DNA of 64,000 bases from Pseudomonas sp. RIT623 (GCF_004519305.1 NZ_SOZA01000011.1:62001-126000), one strand, 5' to 3'. Counted from the stretch's first letter, positions 53,079 through 64,000 are shown. Notes: generated by a model not told the origin, from the sequence alone. Made by a program: numbers and translations.

Positions 53079-53483
53079 TCAGCGGGTAGCCACCTTGGGC
53101 TTGTACGCGCAATACCCCGGCCGCGGCCCGACCTTGGGGTGGTTGCGGCAGGTATCCGGACGCTTGTCGTAAATGGTGCACAGCCGGCTCTTGCGATCCA
53201 GGTACATGCAGTCGTCGTTGCTCATCCGGGTCAGGGTGAAGATCCCTGACTTCTGGTTGAAGCGCTCGATGATGCCTTCCTTCTGCAGGCGCTTGGCCAC
53301 GTTCTTCGGCGGTTCGTCTTTCTCGAACTCGTCCACCACGCCAATGCGGATCAGATCCTTGATCTTCACCTCCACCGGCAGGGTGCAGCAGGTCGAGTGG
53401 CAGCCACCGCACATATGGCTGGCATAGCGCTGCCAGGTCTCCAGGCGGTCGACTTCGGCGGCGGCGATCAGGGTCGTTTTCAT
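53079..53483 (-). CDS. YkgJ-family cysteine-cluster protein
   Basis: A 134-residue protein with the zinc/iron-chelating YkgJ-type cysteine pattern: MCGGCHSTCC at residues 24-33, then CMYLD, LCTIYDKRPDTCRNHP and GYCAY. Function is unknown; relatives are thought to bind Fe-S or zinc. The ATG at 53483 lacks a clear Shine-Dalgarno. An in-frame ATG near 53537 (MNNSGMIARP) preceded by AAAGG is a possible earlier start. It is divergent from glgP. Confidence 0.82.
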   Translation of the reverse strand: MKTTLIAAAEVDRLETWQRYASHMCGGCHSTCCTLPVEVKIKDLIRIGVVDEFEKDEPPKNVAKRLQKEGIIERFNQKSGIFTLTRMSNDDCMYLDRKSRLCTIYDKRPDTCRNHPKVGPRPGYCAYKPKVATR

Positions 53484-53668
53484 GGTTATGGGGTGAATCA
53501 CGGTCTTGGGGCGCGCGATCATACCGGAGTTGTTCATTTTGTGAACAACCTTTTGCCCTATTCCCCTGGCGGTTGATGAAAAGCGCGAACGCTCGCTGTC
53601 GCTGTGTGTCAGAGCGTCTAGGCTGAACACTCTCCCTGCGCTTTCGCCTACTTGCCCGAGGATGCCGC

Positions 53669-56134
<2,466 letters not shown>

Positions 56135-56154
56135 TGTAGACGCTTGCGCAATCG

Positions 56155-56272
56155 TTGTAGGAGCGGCCTTGTGTCGCGAAAGGGCCGCAGAGCGGCCCCA
56201 TCAATATGTGCTTGATGCGCAAATCATGGGGGCGCTTCGCACCCCTTTCGCGACACAAGGCCGCTCCTACAA
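56155..56272. repeat. Class-b REP pair with 30-bp perfect arms
   Basis: Arms 56155-56184 and 56243-56272 are exact inverses built on GGCCTTGTGTCGCGAAAGGG. Between them are shorter GC hairpins. The pair fills most of the 280-bp gap between glgP and fbp, in which no gene is seen. Confidence 0.93.
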
Positions 56273-56414
56273 AGTCCGCGAAGCGTATGGGAGAACCGAC
56301 CATCGGCCGGGCGCTGGCTGAACTCAAGCCCGTAAGTCGAGTCTCTTTGCTCGCTAGCCCGCAACTCTCCCTGTAAACTGCGGGGGTTTTTTCCTATCCC
56401 TTTCGGAGCCACAC

Positions 56415-57425
56415 ATGTCCCGCGTTACCCTGAGTCGCTATCTGATTGAGCAGACCCGCAGCAACAATACCCCTGCCGATCTGCGCTTCCTGATCGAGGT
56501 GGTGGCGCGCGCGTGCAAGGAAATCAGCCACCACGTGTCCAAAGGCGCCCTCGGCGGCGTGCTGGGCAGCATGGGCACCGAGAACGTCCAGGGTGAAGTG
56601 CAGAAGAAGCTCGACGTGATCTCCAACGACATCCTGCTCGAGGCCAACGAGTGGGGCGGCCACCTGGCCGGCATGGCGTCCGAGGAAATGGACAACGCCT
56701 ACCAGATCCCGGGCAAGTACCCCAAGGGTGCCTACCTGCTGGTCTTCGACCCGCTGGATGGTTCGTCGAACATCGACGTGAACGTCTCGGTCGGCACCAT
56801 CTTCTCGGTTCTGCGTTGCCCTAACGAGTACCTGAGCCAGAACGAAACCCTGAACGAAAAAGCCTTCCTGCAGCCCGGCACCGAGCAGGTCGCCGCCGGC
56901 TATGCCATCTACGGCCCGCAAACCATGCTGATCCTGACCCTGGGCAACGGCGTCAAGGGCTTCACCCTGGACCGCGAGCTGGGCAGCTTCGTCCTGACCC
57001 ATGAAAACATCCAGGTACCGGCCACCACCGCCGAGTTCGCCATCAACATGTCCAACCAGCGCCACTGGGAAGCTCCGGTACAGCGCTACGTGGGCGAACT
57101 GCTGGCCGGTGAGACCGGGCCGCTGAAGAAGAACTACAACATGCGCTGGATCGCCTCGATGGTGGCCGACGTGCACCGCATCCTGACCCGTGGCGGCCTG
57201 TTCATGTACCCACGCGATGCTCGCGAGCCGAGCAAACCGGGCAAGCTGCGCCTGATGTACGAGGCCAACCCGATGTCGTTCATCATCGAGCAGGCCGGCG
57301 GCGCTTCCACCAACGGTTACGAGCGGATCCTCGACATCAAGCCGGAGAGCCTGCACCAGCGCGTGTCGGTGATCCTCGGCTCGAAGGAAGAGGTCGAGCG
57401 CGTCACCGCCTACCACAAGGAGTAA
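56415..57425 (+). CDS. fbp: Fructose-1,6-bisphosphatase class I
   Basis: A gluconeogenic enzyme that hydrolyses fructose-1,6-bisphosphate. The 336-residue protein has the metal and phosphate site [24 protein letters not shown], and the substrate-site [20 protein letters not shown] and [10 protein letters not shown] blocks. CGGAG precedes the ATG. DUF924 starts 3 bp after the stop, so the two are co-transcribed. Confidence 0.97.
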   Translation: MSRVTLSRYLIEQTRSNNTPADLRFLIEVVARACKEISHHVSKGALGGVLGSMGTENVQGEVQKKLDVISNDILLEANEWGGHLAGMASEEMDNAYQIPGKYPKGAYLLVFDPLDGSSNIDVNVSVGTIFSVLRCPNEYLSQNETLNEKAFLQPGTEQVAAGYAIYGPQTMLILTLGNGVKGFTLDRELGSFVLTHENIQVPATTAEFAINMSNQRHWEAPVQRYVGELLAGETGPLKKNYNMRWIASMVADVHRILTRGGLFMYPRDAREPSKPGKLRLMYEANPMSFIIEQAGGASTNGYERILDIKPESLHQRVSVILGSKEEVERVTAYHKE

Positions 57426-57428
57426 GTC

Positions 57429-58025
57429 ATGCTCGCACCTTGGCAGCCGTTGCTGGAGTGGTGGTTCGGTTGGGGCAAAAGTGCCCAGGCCGTGGCTGAC
57501 GAGAAGAACACGCTGTGGTTCGGCAAGCATCACGACGCCGATGCCCAGGCGCTGTTCGGCGACCTGGTCGAGCAAGCCCTGGCGGGTGGGCTCGACGAGT
57601 GGCAGCAGAGCCCGCAGGGCTGGCTTGGCCTGCTGATCCTGCTCGACCAGCTGCCGCGCATGATCCACCGCGACACGCCGCGCGCCTTCGAGGGCGATCG
57701 GCGGGCGCAGGTGGTGGCCATGCAGGGCCTGCAGAAGGGCTGGGATTACCAGCTGCTGCCGATCCAGCGGGTGTTCGTGCTGCTGGTGCTGGAGCACGCC
57801 GAGGTGCTGGACTGGCAAAACCTGTGCGTCGAGCGTTACCAGACCTTGCTGGACGAGCAGCCCGAGGCCAACCGTCGGTTGTTCGAAGGCTTCCTCGACT
57901 ATGCCGAGCAGCACCAGCGGGTGATCGCCCGCTTCGGGCGCTTCCCGCACCGCAACCTGGTGCTGAATCGCCCGAGCACCAGTGAAGAGATGGACTTCCT
58001 GCTGGAACCCGGTTCGCGGTTCTGA
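57429..58025 (+). CDS. DUF924 family helical protein
   Basis: A 198-residue, mostly alpha-helical protein of the DUF924 (TPR-like) family. Function is unknown. Recognisable pieces are the WFG...KSAQ...KNTLWFGKHHDAD start, LLILLDQLPRMIHRDTPRAF and the C-terminal RFGRFPHRNLVLNRPSTSEE. It follows fbp by 3 bp. GGAG for its translation lies in the last codons of fbp. Confidence 0.88.
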   Translation: MLAPWQPLLEWWFGWGKSAQAVADEKNTLWFGKHHDADAQALFGDLVEQALAGGLDEWQQSPQGWLGLLILLDQLPRMIHRDTPRAFEGDRRAQVVAMQGLQKGWDYQLLPIQRVFVLLVLEHAEVLDWQNLCVERYQTLLDEQPEANRRLFEGFLDYAEQHQRVIARFGRFPHRNLVLNRPSTSEEMDFLLEPGSRF

Positions 58026-58035
58026 TGCCCGATCC

Positions 58036-58065
58036 GCCGTGCAGGAGCATGCGCTCCTGCACGGC
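58036..58065. repeat. 13-bp perfect stem-loop after DUF924
   Basis: GCCGTGCAGGAGC and GCTCCTGCACGGC flank a 4-base loop, 10 bp past the DUF924 stop. There is no U tract. It could be an mRNA-end hairpin or a diverged REP. The rest of the 199-bp gap is empty. Confidence 0.7.
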
Positions 58066-58224
58066 CTGCCTGGCGCGCCAGCGCCGCACGTTCCTGGCTG
58101 GCGGGCCACCCGACCAATGGCGTACAGGGAAAGCACCTGCGCCAGGGAACCGAAACGGCTTTTTTCCTTCTAAGCTCCTGGCAGGTCCTCGCGCCTGTGT
58201 ATCCCTCTCCAGGAGTGTCCCTTC

Positions 58225-58479
58225 ATGTCGTTGCGTTCTCTCGCCCTGTTGTCCTTGTGCGTCGTCCTGACCGCTTGCAGCAAGATCAACCAGGAAAACT
58301 ATTCCAAGCTCAAGGCCGGCATGAACAAGGCCGAAGTCGAGCAACTGCTCGGCACGCCGAAGGAGTGCTCCGGCGCCCTGGGCATGAGCAGTTGCACCTG
58401 GGGTGACGAGAAGAGCTTCATCAGCGTGCAATATGCCGCGGACAAGGTGCTGATGTATTCCGGGCAGGGTCTCAAATGA
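58225..58479 (+). CDS. Small DUF3862/SmpA-like lipoprotein
   Basis: An 84-residue exported lipoprotein. The signal peptide MSLRSLALLSLCVVLTAC ends in a lipobox (LTAC). The remainder, NYSKLKAGMNKAEVEQLLGTPKEC..., has the BLIP/SmpA-like fold motif seen in DUF3862 proteins. The role is unknown. GGAG precedes the ATG. Its stop overlaps the start of the lipocalin gene (ATGA), so the two lipoproteins are co-translated. Confidence 0.85.
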   Translation: MSLRSLALLSLCVVLTACSKINQENYSKLKAGMNKAEVEQLLGTPKECSGALGMSSCTWGDEKSFISVQYAADKVLMYSGQGLK

Positions 58480-59048
58480 GGCGTCTGCACCTGCTGCTGG
58501 GCGTGTGCCTGGTGATGCTGCTCGGTGGCTGCGCCACTTCGGCCACCGACCCGCTGGCGCCGAAGACCGCAGGTGCGGTCGACCTCAAGCGTTACCAAGG
58601 CAAGTGGTTCGAGCTGGCGCGCCTGCCGATGAAGTACCAGGACGGCTGCGCCCAGTCCGAGGCCCACTACAACCTCAAGCCCGACGGCACGGTCGGTGTG
58701 CTCAATCGCTGCCGCACCCTGGGTGACGAGTGGTTGCGCGCCGAAGGGCACGCGTCGGTGCAGGAACCTGGGCATACCGACAAGCTGTGGGTGGAGTTCG
58801 ACAATTGGTTCACCCGCCTGGTGCCGGGAGTGGCCAAGGGCGACTACTGGATCCTGTTCGTCGACGAACGCTATCGCACGGCCATCGTCGGCAGCCCGGA
58901 CCGCAAGTACCTGTGGATTCTTTCGCGCACGCCGTCGTTGCCGGCGTGGGAGCGCGAGAACCTGCTGGCCAAGGCGCGGCAGCAGGGCTATGACACCAAT
59001 CGACTGATCTGGCGCGCGCCCGACAAGCAGATCGTGGTTCGGCATTGA
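58476..59048 (+). CDS. Blc-type outer-membrane lipocalin
   Basis: A 190-residue lipoprotein of the bacterial lipocalin family. The signal peptide has a lipobox (LLGGC). The lipocalin signature KRYQGKWFELARLPMKYQ is near residues 38-55, and DYWILFVDERYRTAIVGSPDRKYLWILSR contains the second and third conserved regions. E. coli Blc binds lysophospholipids, which suggests membrane maintenance here. The start codon overlaps the upstream lipoprotein stop by four bases. Confidence 0.93.
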   Translation: MRRLHLLLGVCLVMLLGGCATSATDPLAPKTAGAVDLKRYQGKWFELARLPMKYQDGCAQSEAHYNLKPDGTVGVLNRCRTLGDEWLRAEGHASVQEPGHTDKLWVEFDNWFTRLVPGVAKGDYWILFVDERYRTAIVGSPDRKYLWILSRTPSLPAWERENLLAKARQQGYDTNRLIWRAPDKQIVVRH

Positions 59049-59070
59049 GCTTCAGGCCGGCGCGATACCT

Positions 59071-59183
59071 GTAGGAGCGGCCTTGCGCCGCGAAAGGGGT
59101 GCGAAGCGCCCCCCGGATTTCAGCATTTGCACATATCGCCGGGGCCGCTATGCGGCCCTTTCGCGGCGCAAGGCCGCTCCTGC
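59071..59183. repeat. Class-b REP pair
   Basis: Arms 59071-59097 and 59157-59183 are inverses with one mismatch, around GGCCTTGCGCCGCGAAAGG. They fill the gap between the convergent lipocalin and hutF genes. Confidence 0.9.
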
Positions 59184-59194
59184 AGGGGCCGCGT

Positions 59195-60559
59195 TCAGGC
59201 TAGGAGCTGGCGCAATACCTCGACAAACGCCACCGCGCTTTCCTCTTCCTGCCCATGCCGCCCCTGGCGCACCACCCACTGTCCATTGACCATCACATCG
59301 CGCACCTGGCGATCGCTACCGGCGAACAGCCAACGGTTCAGGATCGCATCGCCGTCGGCCACGGCCAGGTAGGGATCCTGCCCGTCCAGCACCAGCCAGT
59401 CCGCGCGCTGGCCGACCGCCAGTTCACCGATCGGCTGGCCCAGGGCCTGGGCGCCGCCGCGCAGGGCCGCGTCATACAAGGTTCGTCCGACCATCGGCTG
59501 ATCGATCCGATATAGCCGGTTACGTCGTTGGTCGCGCAGGCGCTGACCGTATTCCAGCCAGCGCAGTTCCTCGACCACGCTCAATGACACATGGCTGTCC
59601 GAGCCAATCCCCATGCGCCCGCCCTGAGCCAGGTAATCCACCGCCGGGAAGATACCGTCGCCAAGGTTGGCTTCGGTGGTCAGGCATAGCCCGGCCACGG
59701 CGCCACTGCGGGCCATGGCGCTGACCTCATCGGCTTCGGCGTGGGTGGCATGGACCAGGCACCAGCGCTGATCTACATCGACATGCTCGTACAGCCATTG
59801 CAGCGGACGGCGGCCACTCCAGGCCAGGCAATCGTCGACTTCCTTCTGCTGTTCGGCGATATGGATATGGATCGGGCAGGCCTTGTCGCTGGCGCCCAGC
59901 ACGTCGGCGATCTGTCCGGGGGTGACCGCGCGCAGGGAGTGGAAGCACAAGCCCAGCCGTTGCGCCGGCTGGTGTGCCAGCAGCGGTTGCAACTGCTGCT
60001 GTAGGCGCAGGTACTGCTCGGTGCTGTTGATGAAGCGGCGTTGCCCGTCGTTGGGCGCCTGGCCGCCAAAGCCCGAATGGCTGTAGAGCACCGGCAGCAG
60101 GGTCAGGCCGATGCCGCTGGCGGCGGCGGCGGCGCTGATGCGCCGTGACAGCTCGGCGGGGTCGGCGTAGGCCTGGCCGCCCTGATCGTGGTGCACATAG
60201 TGGAACTCGGCCACCGAGGTGTAGCCGGCCTTGAGCATCTCGATGTACAGCTGGCGGGCGATCACCTGCAACTGCTCGGGGGTGATCCGGCCGACCAGGC
60301 GGTACATCAGGTCGCGCCAGGTCCAGAAGCTGTCGTTGGGGTTGCCGGCCACTTCCGCCAATCCCGCCATGGCCCGCTGGAACGCATGCGAGTGCAGGTT
60401 GGGCATGCCTGGCAGCAGCGGGCCGGCCAGGCGCTCGGCGCCAGCGGCATCGGCATCGGCCATGACTGCGGCCAGTCGGCCATTGGCGCTGACCTCCAGG
60501 CGGACATTGCGGGCCCAGCCCGAAGGGAGCAGGGCGCGTTCGGCGAAGTAGGCGGGCAT
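59195..60559 (-). CDS. hutF: Formimidoylglutamate deiminase HutF
   Basis: Hydrolyses N-formimidoyl-glutamate to N-formylglutamate and ammonia in the five-step histidine pathway. The 454-residue amidohydrolase has the metal-binding PGMPNLHSHAFQRAMAG, HIHIAEQ, HATHAE and the aspartate in MGIGSDSHVSLS. The ATG at 60559 follows AGGA. An A-rich AACAATAA motif directly precedes that site, suggesting Hfq/Crc control. It is divergent from hutC across 108 bp containing a HutC-like dyad. Confidence 0.96.
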   Translation of the reverse strand: MPAYFAERALLPSGWARNVRLEVSANGRLAAVMADADAAGAERLAGPLLPGMPNLHSHAFQRAMAGLAEVAGNPNDSFWTWRDLMYRLVGRITPEQLQVIARQLYIEMLKAGYTSVAEFHYVHHDQGGQAYADPAELSRRISAAAAASGIGLTLLPVLYSHSGFGGQAPNDGQRRFINSTEQYLRLQQQLQPLLAHQPAQRLGLCFHSLRAVTPGQIADVLGASDKACPIHIHIAEQQKEVDDCLAWSGRRPLQWLYEHVDVDQRWCLVHATHAEADEVSAMARSGAVAGLCLTTEANLGDGIFPAVDYLAQGGRMGIGSDSHVSLSVVEELRWLEYGQRLRDQRRNRLYRIDQPMVGRTLYDAALRGGAQALGQPIGELAVGQRADWLVLDGQDPYLAVADGDAILNRWLFAGSDRQVRDVMVNGQWVVRQGRHGQEEESAVAFVEVLRQLLA

Positions 60560-60572
60560 CGGTGAAATCCTG

Positions 60573-60580
60573 TTATTGTT
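60573..60580 (-). promoter_or_regulatory. A-rich Hfq/Crc-type motif before hutF
   Basis: On the minus strand AACAATAA fits AANAANAA and abuts the hutF Shine-Dalgarno (CAGGA), 14 to 21 bases before the ATG. This is the classic position for Hfq/Crc translational repression in Pseudomonas. Confidence 0.6.
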
Positions 60581-60582
60581 AA

Positions 60583-60600
60583 CTTGTATATACATATACA
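60583..60600. promoter_or_regulatory. HutC operator between hutF and hutC
   Basis: CTTGTATATACATATACA carries the left half CTTGTA of the hut operator, and TGTATA/TATACA dyad symmetry. It resembles the hutU site at 62074 and lies in the divergent hutF/hutC gap, so HutC probably represses both genes here. Confidence 0.7.
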
Positions 60601-60667
60601 GCCGTTTGCCTGCCGGGTAAACTCCGGCAAGCTACCGTTCACTCCAACCGCACAAGGATTAAACGCC

Positions 60668-61414
60668 GTGCCGACACTTCCTGTCTCCGCGCTGGTTGCC
60701 CAGATGGGCGAAGGGCCGGCGCCGCTCTACGCCCGGGTGAAACAGATGATCATCCAGCAGATCGAGAGCGGCAGCTGGCCGCCCCATCACCGGGTGCCAT
60801 CGGAAAGCGAGCTGGTCAGCGAGCTTGGCTTCAGCCGCATGACCATCAACCGCGCCCTGCGCGAACTCACCGCCGAAGGCTTGCTGGTGCGCATGCAGGG
60901 CGTCGGCACCTTCGTCGCCGAACCCAAGAGCCGCTCGGCGCTGTTCGAGGTCAACAACATCGCCGACGAGATCGCCGGACGTGGCCACCAGCATAGCTGC
61001 CAGGTGATCAAACTCGCCGAGGAAGCCGCCGGCTCCGAGCGCGCCCTGGCCCTGGACATGCGCGAAGGCCAGCGGGTTTTCCACTCGCTGATCGTGCATT
61101 ACGAAAATGGCGTGCCGGTACAGATCGAGGACCGCTACGTCAACGCTGCCATCGCTCCGGATTACCTCAAGCAGGATTTCACCCGGCAGACGCCCTACGC
61201 CTACCTGTCGCAGGTGGCGCCACTCACTGAAGGCGAGCACGTGGTCGAGGCGATCCTTGCCGAACCTGAGGAATGCAAGCTGCTGCAGATCGAGCGAGGC
61301 GAGCCGTGTCTGTTGATCCGCCGTCGTACCTGGTCGGGGCGCCAGCCGGTCACCGCTGCGCGCCTGATCCACCCCGGTTCCCGTCACCGTCTGGAAGGAC
61401 GATTCAGCAAATGA
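60668..61414 (+). CDS. hutC: Histidine utilization repressor HutC
   Basis: A 248-residue GntR-family repressor with an N-terminal winged helix (SELVSELGFSRMTINRALRELTAEGLLVR) and a C-terminal UTRA ligand domain (ALFEVNNIADEIAGRGH onward). Urocanate is the known inducer. The GTG start (MPTLPVSALVAQMGEGPAPLY) is preceded by AAGGA; an in-frame ATG at 60584 lies within the operator and is rejected. Its stop overlaps the hutD start (ATGA). Confidence 0.96.
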   Translation: MPTLPVSALVAQMGEGPAPLYARVKQMIIQQIESGSWPPHHRVPSESELVSELGFSRMTINRALRELTAEGLLVRMQGVGTFVAEPKSRSALFEVNNIADEIAGRGHQHSCQVIKLAEEAAGSERALALDMREGQRVFHSLIVHYENGVPVQIEDRYVNAAIAPDYLKQDFTRQTPYAYLSQVAPLTEGEHVVEAILAEPEECKLLQIERGEPCLLIRRRTWSGRQPVTAARLIHPGSRHRLEGRFSK

Positions 61415-61983
61415 CCCAGTTGCAGCTGTTGCGTGCCCAGGATTATCCGCGCATGCCCTGGAAAAACGGTGGCGGTTTCACCGAAGAGATCACCCGCGAC
61501 GCAGGCGATAGCCTGGACGGTTTCGGCTGGCGCCTGTCGATCGCCGATATCGAGGAGTCCGGTGGTTTTTCCAGCTTCGCCGGGTACCAGCGGATCATCA
61601 CCGTGTTGCAGGGCGATGGCATGCGCCTGCTGGTCGATGGCCAGGCCAGCCGGCCGTTGCTGCCGTTCGACGCCTTTGCCTTCAATGGCGAAAGCCAGGT
61701 GAGCTGCAAGCTGTTGGGCGGGGCGATTCGCGATTTCAACCTGATCTATGCGCCGCAGCGGTATCGGGCGCGGTTGCAGTGGTTCGATGGCACCAGCCGG
61801 CTGTTCAGCTCGGCCTCGACGGTGTTGTTGTTTGCGGCGAGCAGCCATGTAGAAGTCGGGCTGGTGGGGCGGGAGACCCAGCAGCTGGGCCGGTATGACT
61901 GCTTGCGCCTGGAAGGTAACGAAGGATTGTTGGAGCTGGATGTGCAGGGGCGGTTCTGCCTGATCGAGCTGATGCCACGCTGA
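61411..61983 (+). CDS. hutD: HutD/Ves family protein
   Basis: A 190-residue cupin-like protein of the HutD family. Landmarks are RMPWKNGGGFTEEI near the N-terminus, GFGWRLSIADIEESGGFSSFAGYQR and GAIRDFNLIY. In P. fluorescens HutD is proposed to limit hut expression, perhaps by binding formylglutamate. The start ATG overlaps the hutC stop, so the two are co-translated. Confidence 0.93.
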   Translation: MTQLQLLRAQDYPRMPWKNGGGFTEEITRDAGDSLDGFGWRLSIADIEESGGFSSFAGYQRIITVLQGDGMRLLVDGQASRPLLPFDAFAFNGESQVSCKLLGGAIRDFNLIYAPQRYRARLQWFDGTSRLFSSASTVLLFAASSHVEVGLVGRETQQLGRYDCLRLEGNEGLLELDVQGRFCLIELMPR

Positions 61984-62073
61984 ATTGGAGTTCTGTGAAT
62001 AGGGGTCGCGCAGCGGCCCCTTCTGCTTTCTGAAATCTTCTGAGGAACGGTCTGATTATTTTGGTTGTCCATG

Positions 62074-62087
62074 CTTGTACATACAAG
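62074..62087. promoter_or_regulatory. HutC operator upstream of hutU
   Basis: CTTGTACATACAAG is an inverted repeat with arms CTTGTA/TACAAG. It nearly matches the known hut operator core (CTTGTATGTACAAG; the central two bases are reversed). It lies 68 bp before the hutU start, so HutC should repress hutU and following genes. Confidence 0.87.
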
Positions 62088-62154
62088 TAAAGGTGTGTTT
62101 GTATAGCACCACGACACAAACACACGCCGTCGCATGACCGCAGAGGACATCCCC

Positions 62155-63828
62155 GTGACTGACAACAACAAGTACCGTGACGTAGAAATCCGTGCCCCGC
62201 GTGGCAACAAGCTGACCGCCAAGAGCTGGCTGACCGAAGCGCCGCTGCGCATGCTGATGAACAACCTCGACCCACAGGTCGCCGAAAACCCGAAAGAGCT
62301 GGTGGTGTACGGTGGCATCGGCCGCGCCGCGCGCAACTGGGAGTGCTACGACAAGATCGTCGAAACCCTGACCCGCCTGGAAGACGACGAAACCCTGCTG
62401 GTGCAGTCGGGCAAGCCGGTCGGCGTGTTCAAGACCCACAGCAACGCCCCGCGTGTGCTGATCGCCAACTCCAACCTGGTGCCGCACTGGGCCAACTGGG
62501 AACACTTCAACGAACTGGATGCCAAGGGCTTGGCCATGTACGGCCAGATGACCGCCGGCAGCTGGATCTACATCGGCAGCCAGGGCATCGTACAGGGCAC
62601 CTACGAAACCTTCGTCGAAGCCGGCCGCCAGCACTACAACGGCAGCCTCAAGGGCAAGTGGGTACTGACTGCCGGGCTCGGTGGCATGGGCGGCGCCCAG
62701 CCACTGGCGGCAACGCTTGCCGGCGCCTGCTCGCTGAACATCGAGTGCCAGCAGAGCCGCATCGACTTCCGCCTCGAGACCCGCTACGTCGACGAGCAGG
62801 CCACTGACCTGGACGACGCCCTGGCGCGCATCGCCAAATACACCGCCGAAGGCAAGGCCATCTCCATCGCCCTGCACGGCAACGCCGCCGAGATTCTGCC
62901 TGAGCTGGTCAAGCGTGGCGTGCGCCCGGACATGGTCACCGACCAGACCAGCGCCCACGACCCGCTCAACGGCTACCTGCCGGCCGGCTGGACCTGGGAG
63001 CAGTACCGCGACCGTGCTGTGACCGACCCGGCAGGCGTGGTCAAGGCCGCCAAGCAGTCGATGGCCGTACATGTACAAGCCATGCTCGACTTCCAGAAGC
63101 AGGGCATCCCGACCTTCGACTATGGCAACAACATCCGCCAGATGGCCAAGGAAGAAGGCGTGGCCAACGCGTTCGACTTCCCAGGCTTCGTCCCGGCCTA
63201 TATCCGCCCGCTGTTCTGCCGCGGCGTCGGCCCATTCCGCTGGGCCGCGCTGTCCGGCGATGCCGAGGACATCTACAAGACCGATGCCAAGGTCAAGGAG
63301 CTGATCCCCGACGACGCCCACCTGCACCGCTGGTTGGACATGGCCCGCGAGCGCATCAGCTTCCAGGGCCTGCCGGCGCGTATCTGCTGGGTTGGCCTGG
63401 GCCTGCGCGCCAAGCTCGGCCTGGCCTTCAACGAAATGGTGCGCAGCGGCGAGCTGTCGGCACCGGTCGTCATCGGCCGTGACCACCTGGACTCGGGCTC
63501 GGTATCCAGCCCCAACCGTGAAACCGAATCCATGCGCGACGGCTCCGACGCGGTCTCCGACTGGCCGCTGCTCAACGCCTTGCTCAACACCGCAGGCGGC
63601 GCCACCTGGGTTTCGCTGCACCACGGCGGTGGCGTGGGCATGGGCTTCTCCCAGCATTCGGGCATGGTCATCGTCTGTGACGGTACCGATGAAGCCGCCG
63701 AGCGCATCGCCCGCGTATTGACCAACGACCCAGGCACCGGCGTGATGCGCCACGCCGATGCCGGCTACCAGATCGCCATCGACTGCGCCAAGGAGCAGGG
63801 CCTGGACCTGCCGATGATCACCGGCTGA
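62155..63828 (+). CDS. hutU: Urocanate hydratase (urocanase)
   Basis: Hydrates urocanate to 4-imidazolone-5-propionate using tightly bound NAD+. The 557-residue protein has the active-site cysteine at Cys411 in [13 protein letters not shown] (Cys410 after Met removal). It also carries the dinucleotide-fold segment [13 protein letters not shown], and [15 protein letters not shown] near the C-terminus. GTG at 62155 with GAGG eight bases upstream gives the standard N-terminus [10 protein letters not shown]; the ATG at 62134 is rejected. An A-rich Hfq/Crc motif lies in codons 4-6. Confidence 0.97.
   Translation: MTDNNKYRDVEIRAPRGNKLTAKSWLTEAPLRMLMNNLDPQVAENPKELVVYGGIGRAARNWECYDKIVETLTRLEDDETLLVQSGKPVGVFKTHSNAPRVLIANSNLVPHWANWEHFNELDAKGLAMYGQMTAGSWIYIGSQGIVQGTYETFVEAGRQHYNGSLKGKWVLTAGLGGMGGAQPLAATLAGACSLNIECQQSRIDFRLETRYVDEQATDLDDALARIAKYTAEGKAISIALHGNAAEILPELVKRGVRPDMVTDQTSAHDPLNGYLPAGWTWEQYRDRAVTDPAGVVKAAKQSMAVHVQAMLDFQKQGIPTFDYGNNIRQMAKEEGVANAFDFPGFVPAYIRPLFCRGVGPFRWAALSGDAEDIYKTDAKVKELIPDDAHLHRWLDMARERISFQGLPARICWVGLGLRAKLGLAFNEMVRSGELSAPVVIGRDHLDSGSVSSPNRETESMRDGSDAVSDWPLLNALLNTAGGATWVSLHHGGGVGMGFSQHSGMVIVCDGTDEAAERIARVLTNDPGTGVMRHADAGYQIAIDCAKEQGLDLPMITG
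62164..62171 (+). promoter_or_regulatory. A-rich Hfq/Crc-type motif in hutU start
   Basis: AACAACAA, in the first codons of hutU (ACAACAAC region), fits AANAANAA. It would let Hfq/Crc repress translation when a preferred carbon source is present. Confidence 0.6.
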
Positions 63829-63867
63829 CCGCCGCGCTTTGGATCGCACCCGCCAAGGGTGATACTG

Positions 63868-63875
63868 AACAACAA
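63868..63875 (+). promoter_or_regulatory. A-rich Hfq/Crc-type motif before hutH
   Basis: AACAACAA lies 41-48 bases before the hutH start, followed by a small GGGGCC/GGCCCC hairpin at 63879-63896. It is farther from the start than the hutF and hutU motifs. Confidence 0.45.
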
Positions 63876-63915
63876 GAAGGGGCCCCGCGTGGCCCCAAGC
63901 GATTGGAGTAGCGAA

Positions 63916-64000
63916 GTGACCGAATTGACCCTCAAGCCCGGCACCCTGACCCTGGCCCAGCTGCGTGCCATCCACGCCGCCCCGGTGCACCTGCAACTGG
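63916..64000 (+). CDS. hutH: Histidine ammonia-lyase HutH, N-terminal fragment (3' end cut by window)
   Basis: Only the first ~28 codons are present: [20 protein letters not shown], then residues consistent with Pseudomonas HutH. The GTG start has GGAG eight bases upstream. HutH deaminates histidine to urocanate. It follows hutU by 87 bp, matching the P. putida order hutU-hutH. Confidence 0.85.
   Translation, partial: MTELTLKPGTLTLAQLRAIHAAPVHLQL

Noticed and set aside
60584..60667. Longer hutC start at ATG 60584
   Set aside because: It lies inside the operator, and AAGGA fits the GTG at 60668, which gives the known HutC N-terminus.

Overview
The window is a gene-dense, high-GC stretch of a Pseudomonas chromosome, most likely from the P. 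putida group. The evidence is the gene order (pilQ-aroK-aroB-damX-gltBD-hemE, betTIBA, gpmI-envC-ctpA, yibN-grxC-secB, ntrBC-glnA-thiI-typA, glgP-fbp, hutFCDUH), the protein lengths, and many REP-type palindromes of the kind scattered through P. putida genomes. No tRNA, rRNA, CRISPR array, transposase or phage gene was seen. The species is inferred from memory of related genomes; no search was run.

Layout. 1-2.9 kb: end of the type IV pilus secretin pilQ, then shikimate pathway genes aroK and aroB. 2.9-4.6 kb: a DamX-like ATPase/SPOR division protein. 4.9-10.9 kb: glutamate synthase gltB and gltD, with an inverted repeat between them. 11.0-12.6 kb: an amidase-signature gene with its own terminator, probably an insertion between gltD and hemE. 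12.6-18 kb: hemE, a periplasmic OB-fold protein, a tandem REP array, a divergent MFS/LysR pair, an orphan ParA-like ATPase and trxC. 18-25 kb (minus strand): selO, mscK and a K+/H+ antiporter. 25-31.5 kb: the choline-to-glycine-betaine module betA-betB-betI, divergent from the transporter betT, with a BetI-type operator between them. 31.6-36.3 kb: a 1543-residue DUF6543-type toxin-like protein, the most accessory-looking gene here. 36.3-41.5 kb (minus strand): yibQ, ctpA, envC (envelope and peptidoglycan) and gpmI. 41.7-43.9 kb: yibN, grxC, secB, trmL and an unknown membrane protein.

44.1-49.4 kb is the nitrogen module: ntrC, ntrB, a periplasmic chorismate mutase and glnA. glnA has a sigma-54 promoter and an NtrC palindrome, and a matching NtrC palindrome lies upstream of ntrB. 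49.4-53.5 kb: thiI, typA and a cysteine-cluster protein. 53.7-59 kb: glgP, fbp, a DUF924 gene and two translationally coupled lipoproteins. 59.2-64 kb: histidine utilisation genes hutF, hutC, hutD, hutU and the start of hutH, with HutC-type operators and three A-rich motifs of the Hfq/Crc catabolite-repression type.

Several genes join nitrogen and osmolyte metabolism. GltBD and GlnA with NtrBC assimilate ammonia, hut genes release ammonia and glutamate from histidine, and bet genes make or degrade glycine betaine. No complete new multi-gene system was recognised. The strongest leads are the DUF6543 toxin-like gene, the inserted amidase with a nearby 20-bp palindrome, the shared NtrC sites around an embedded chorismate mutase, and the A-rich motifs across the hut genes.
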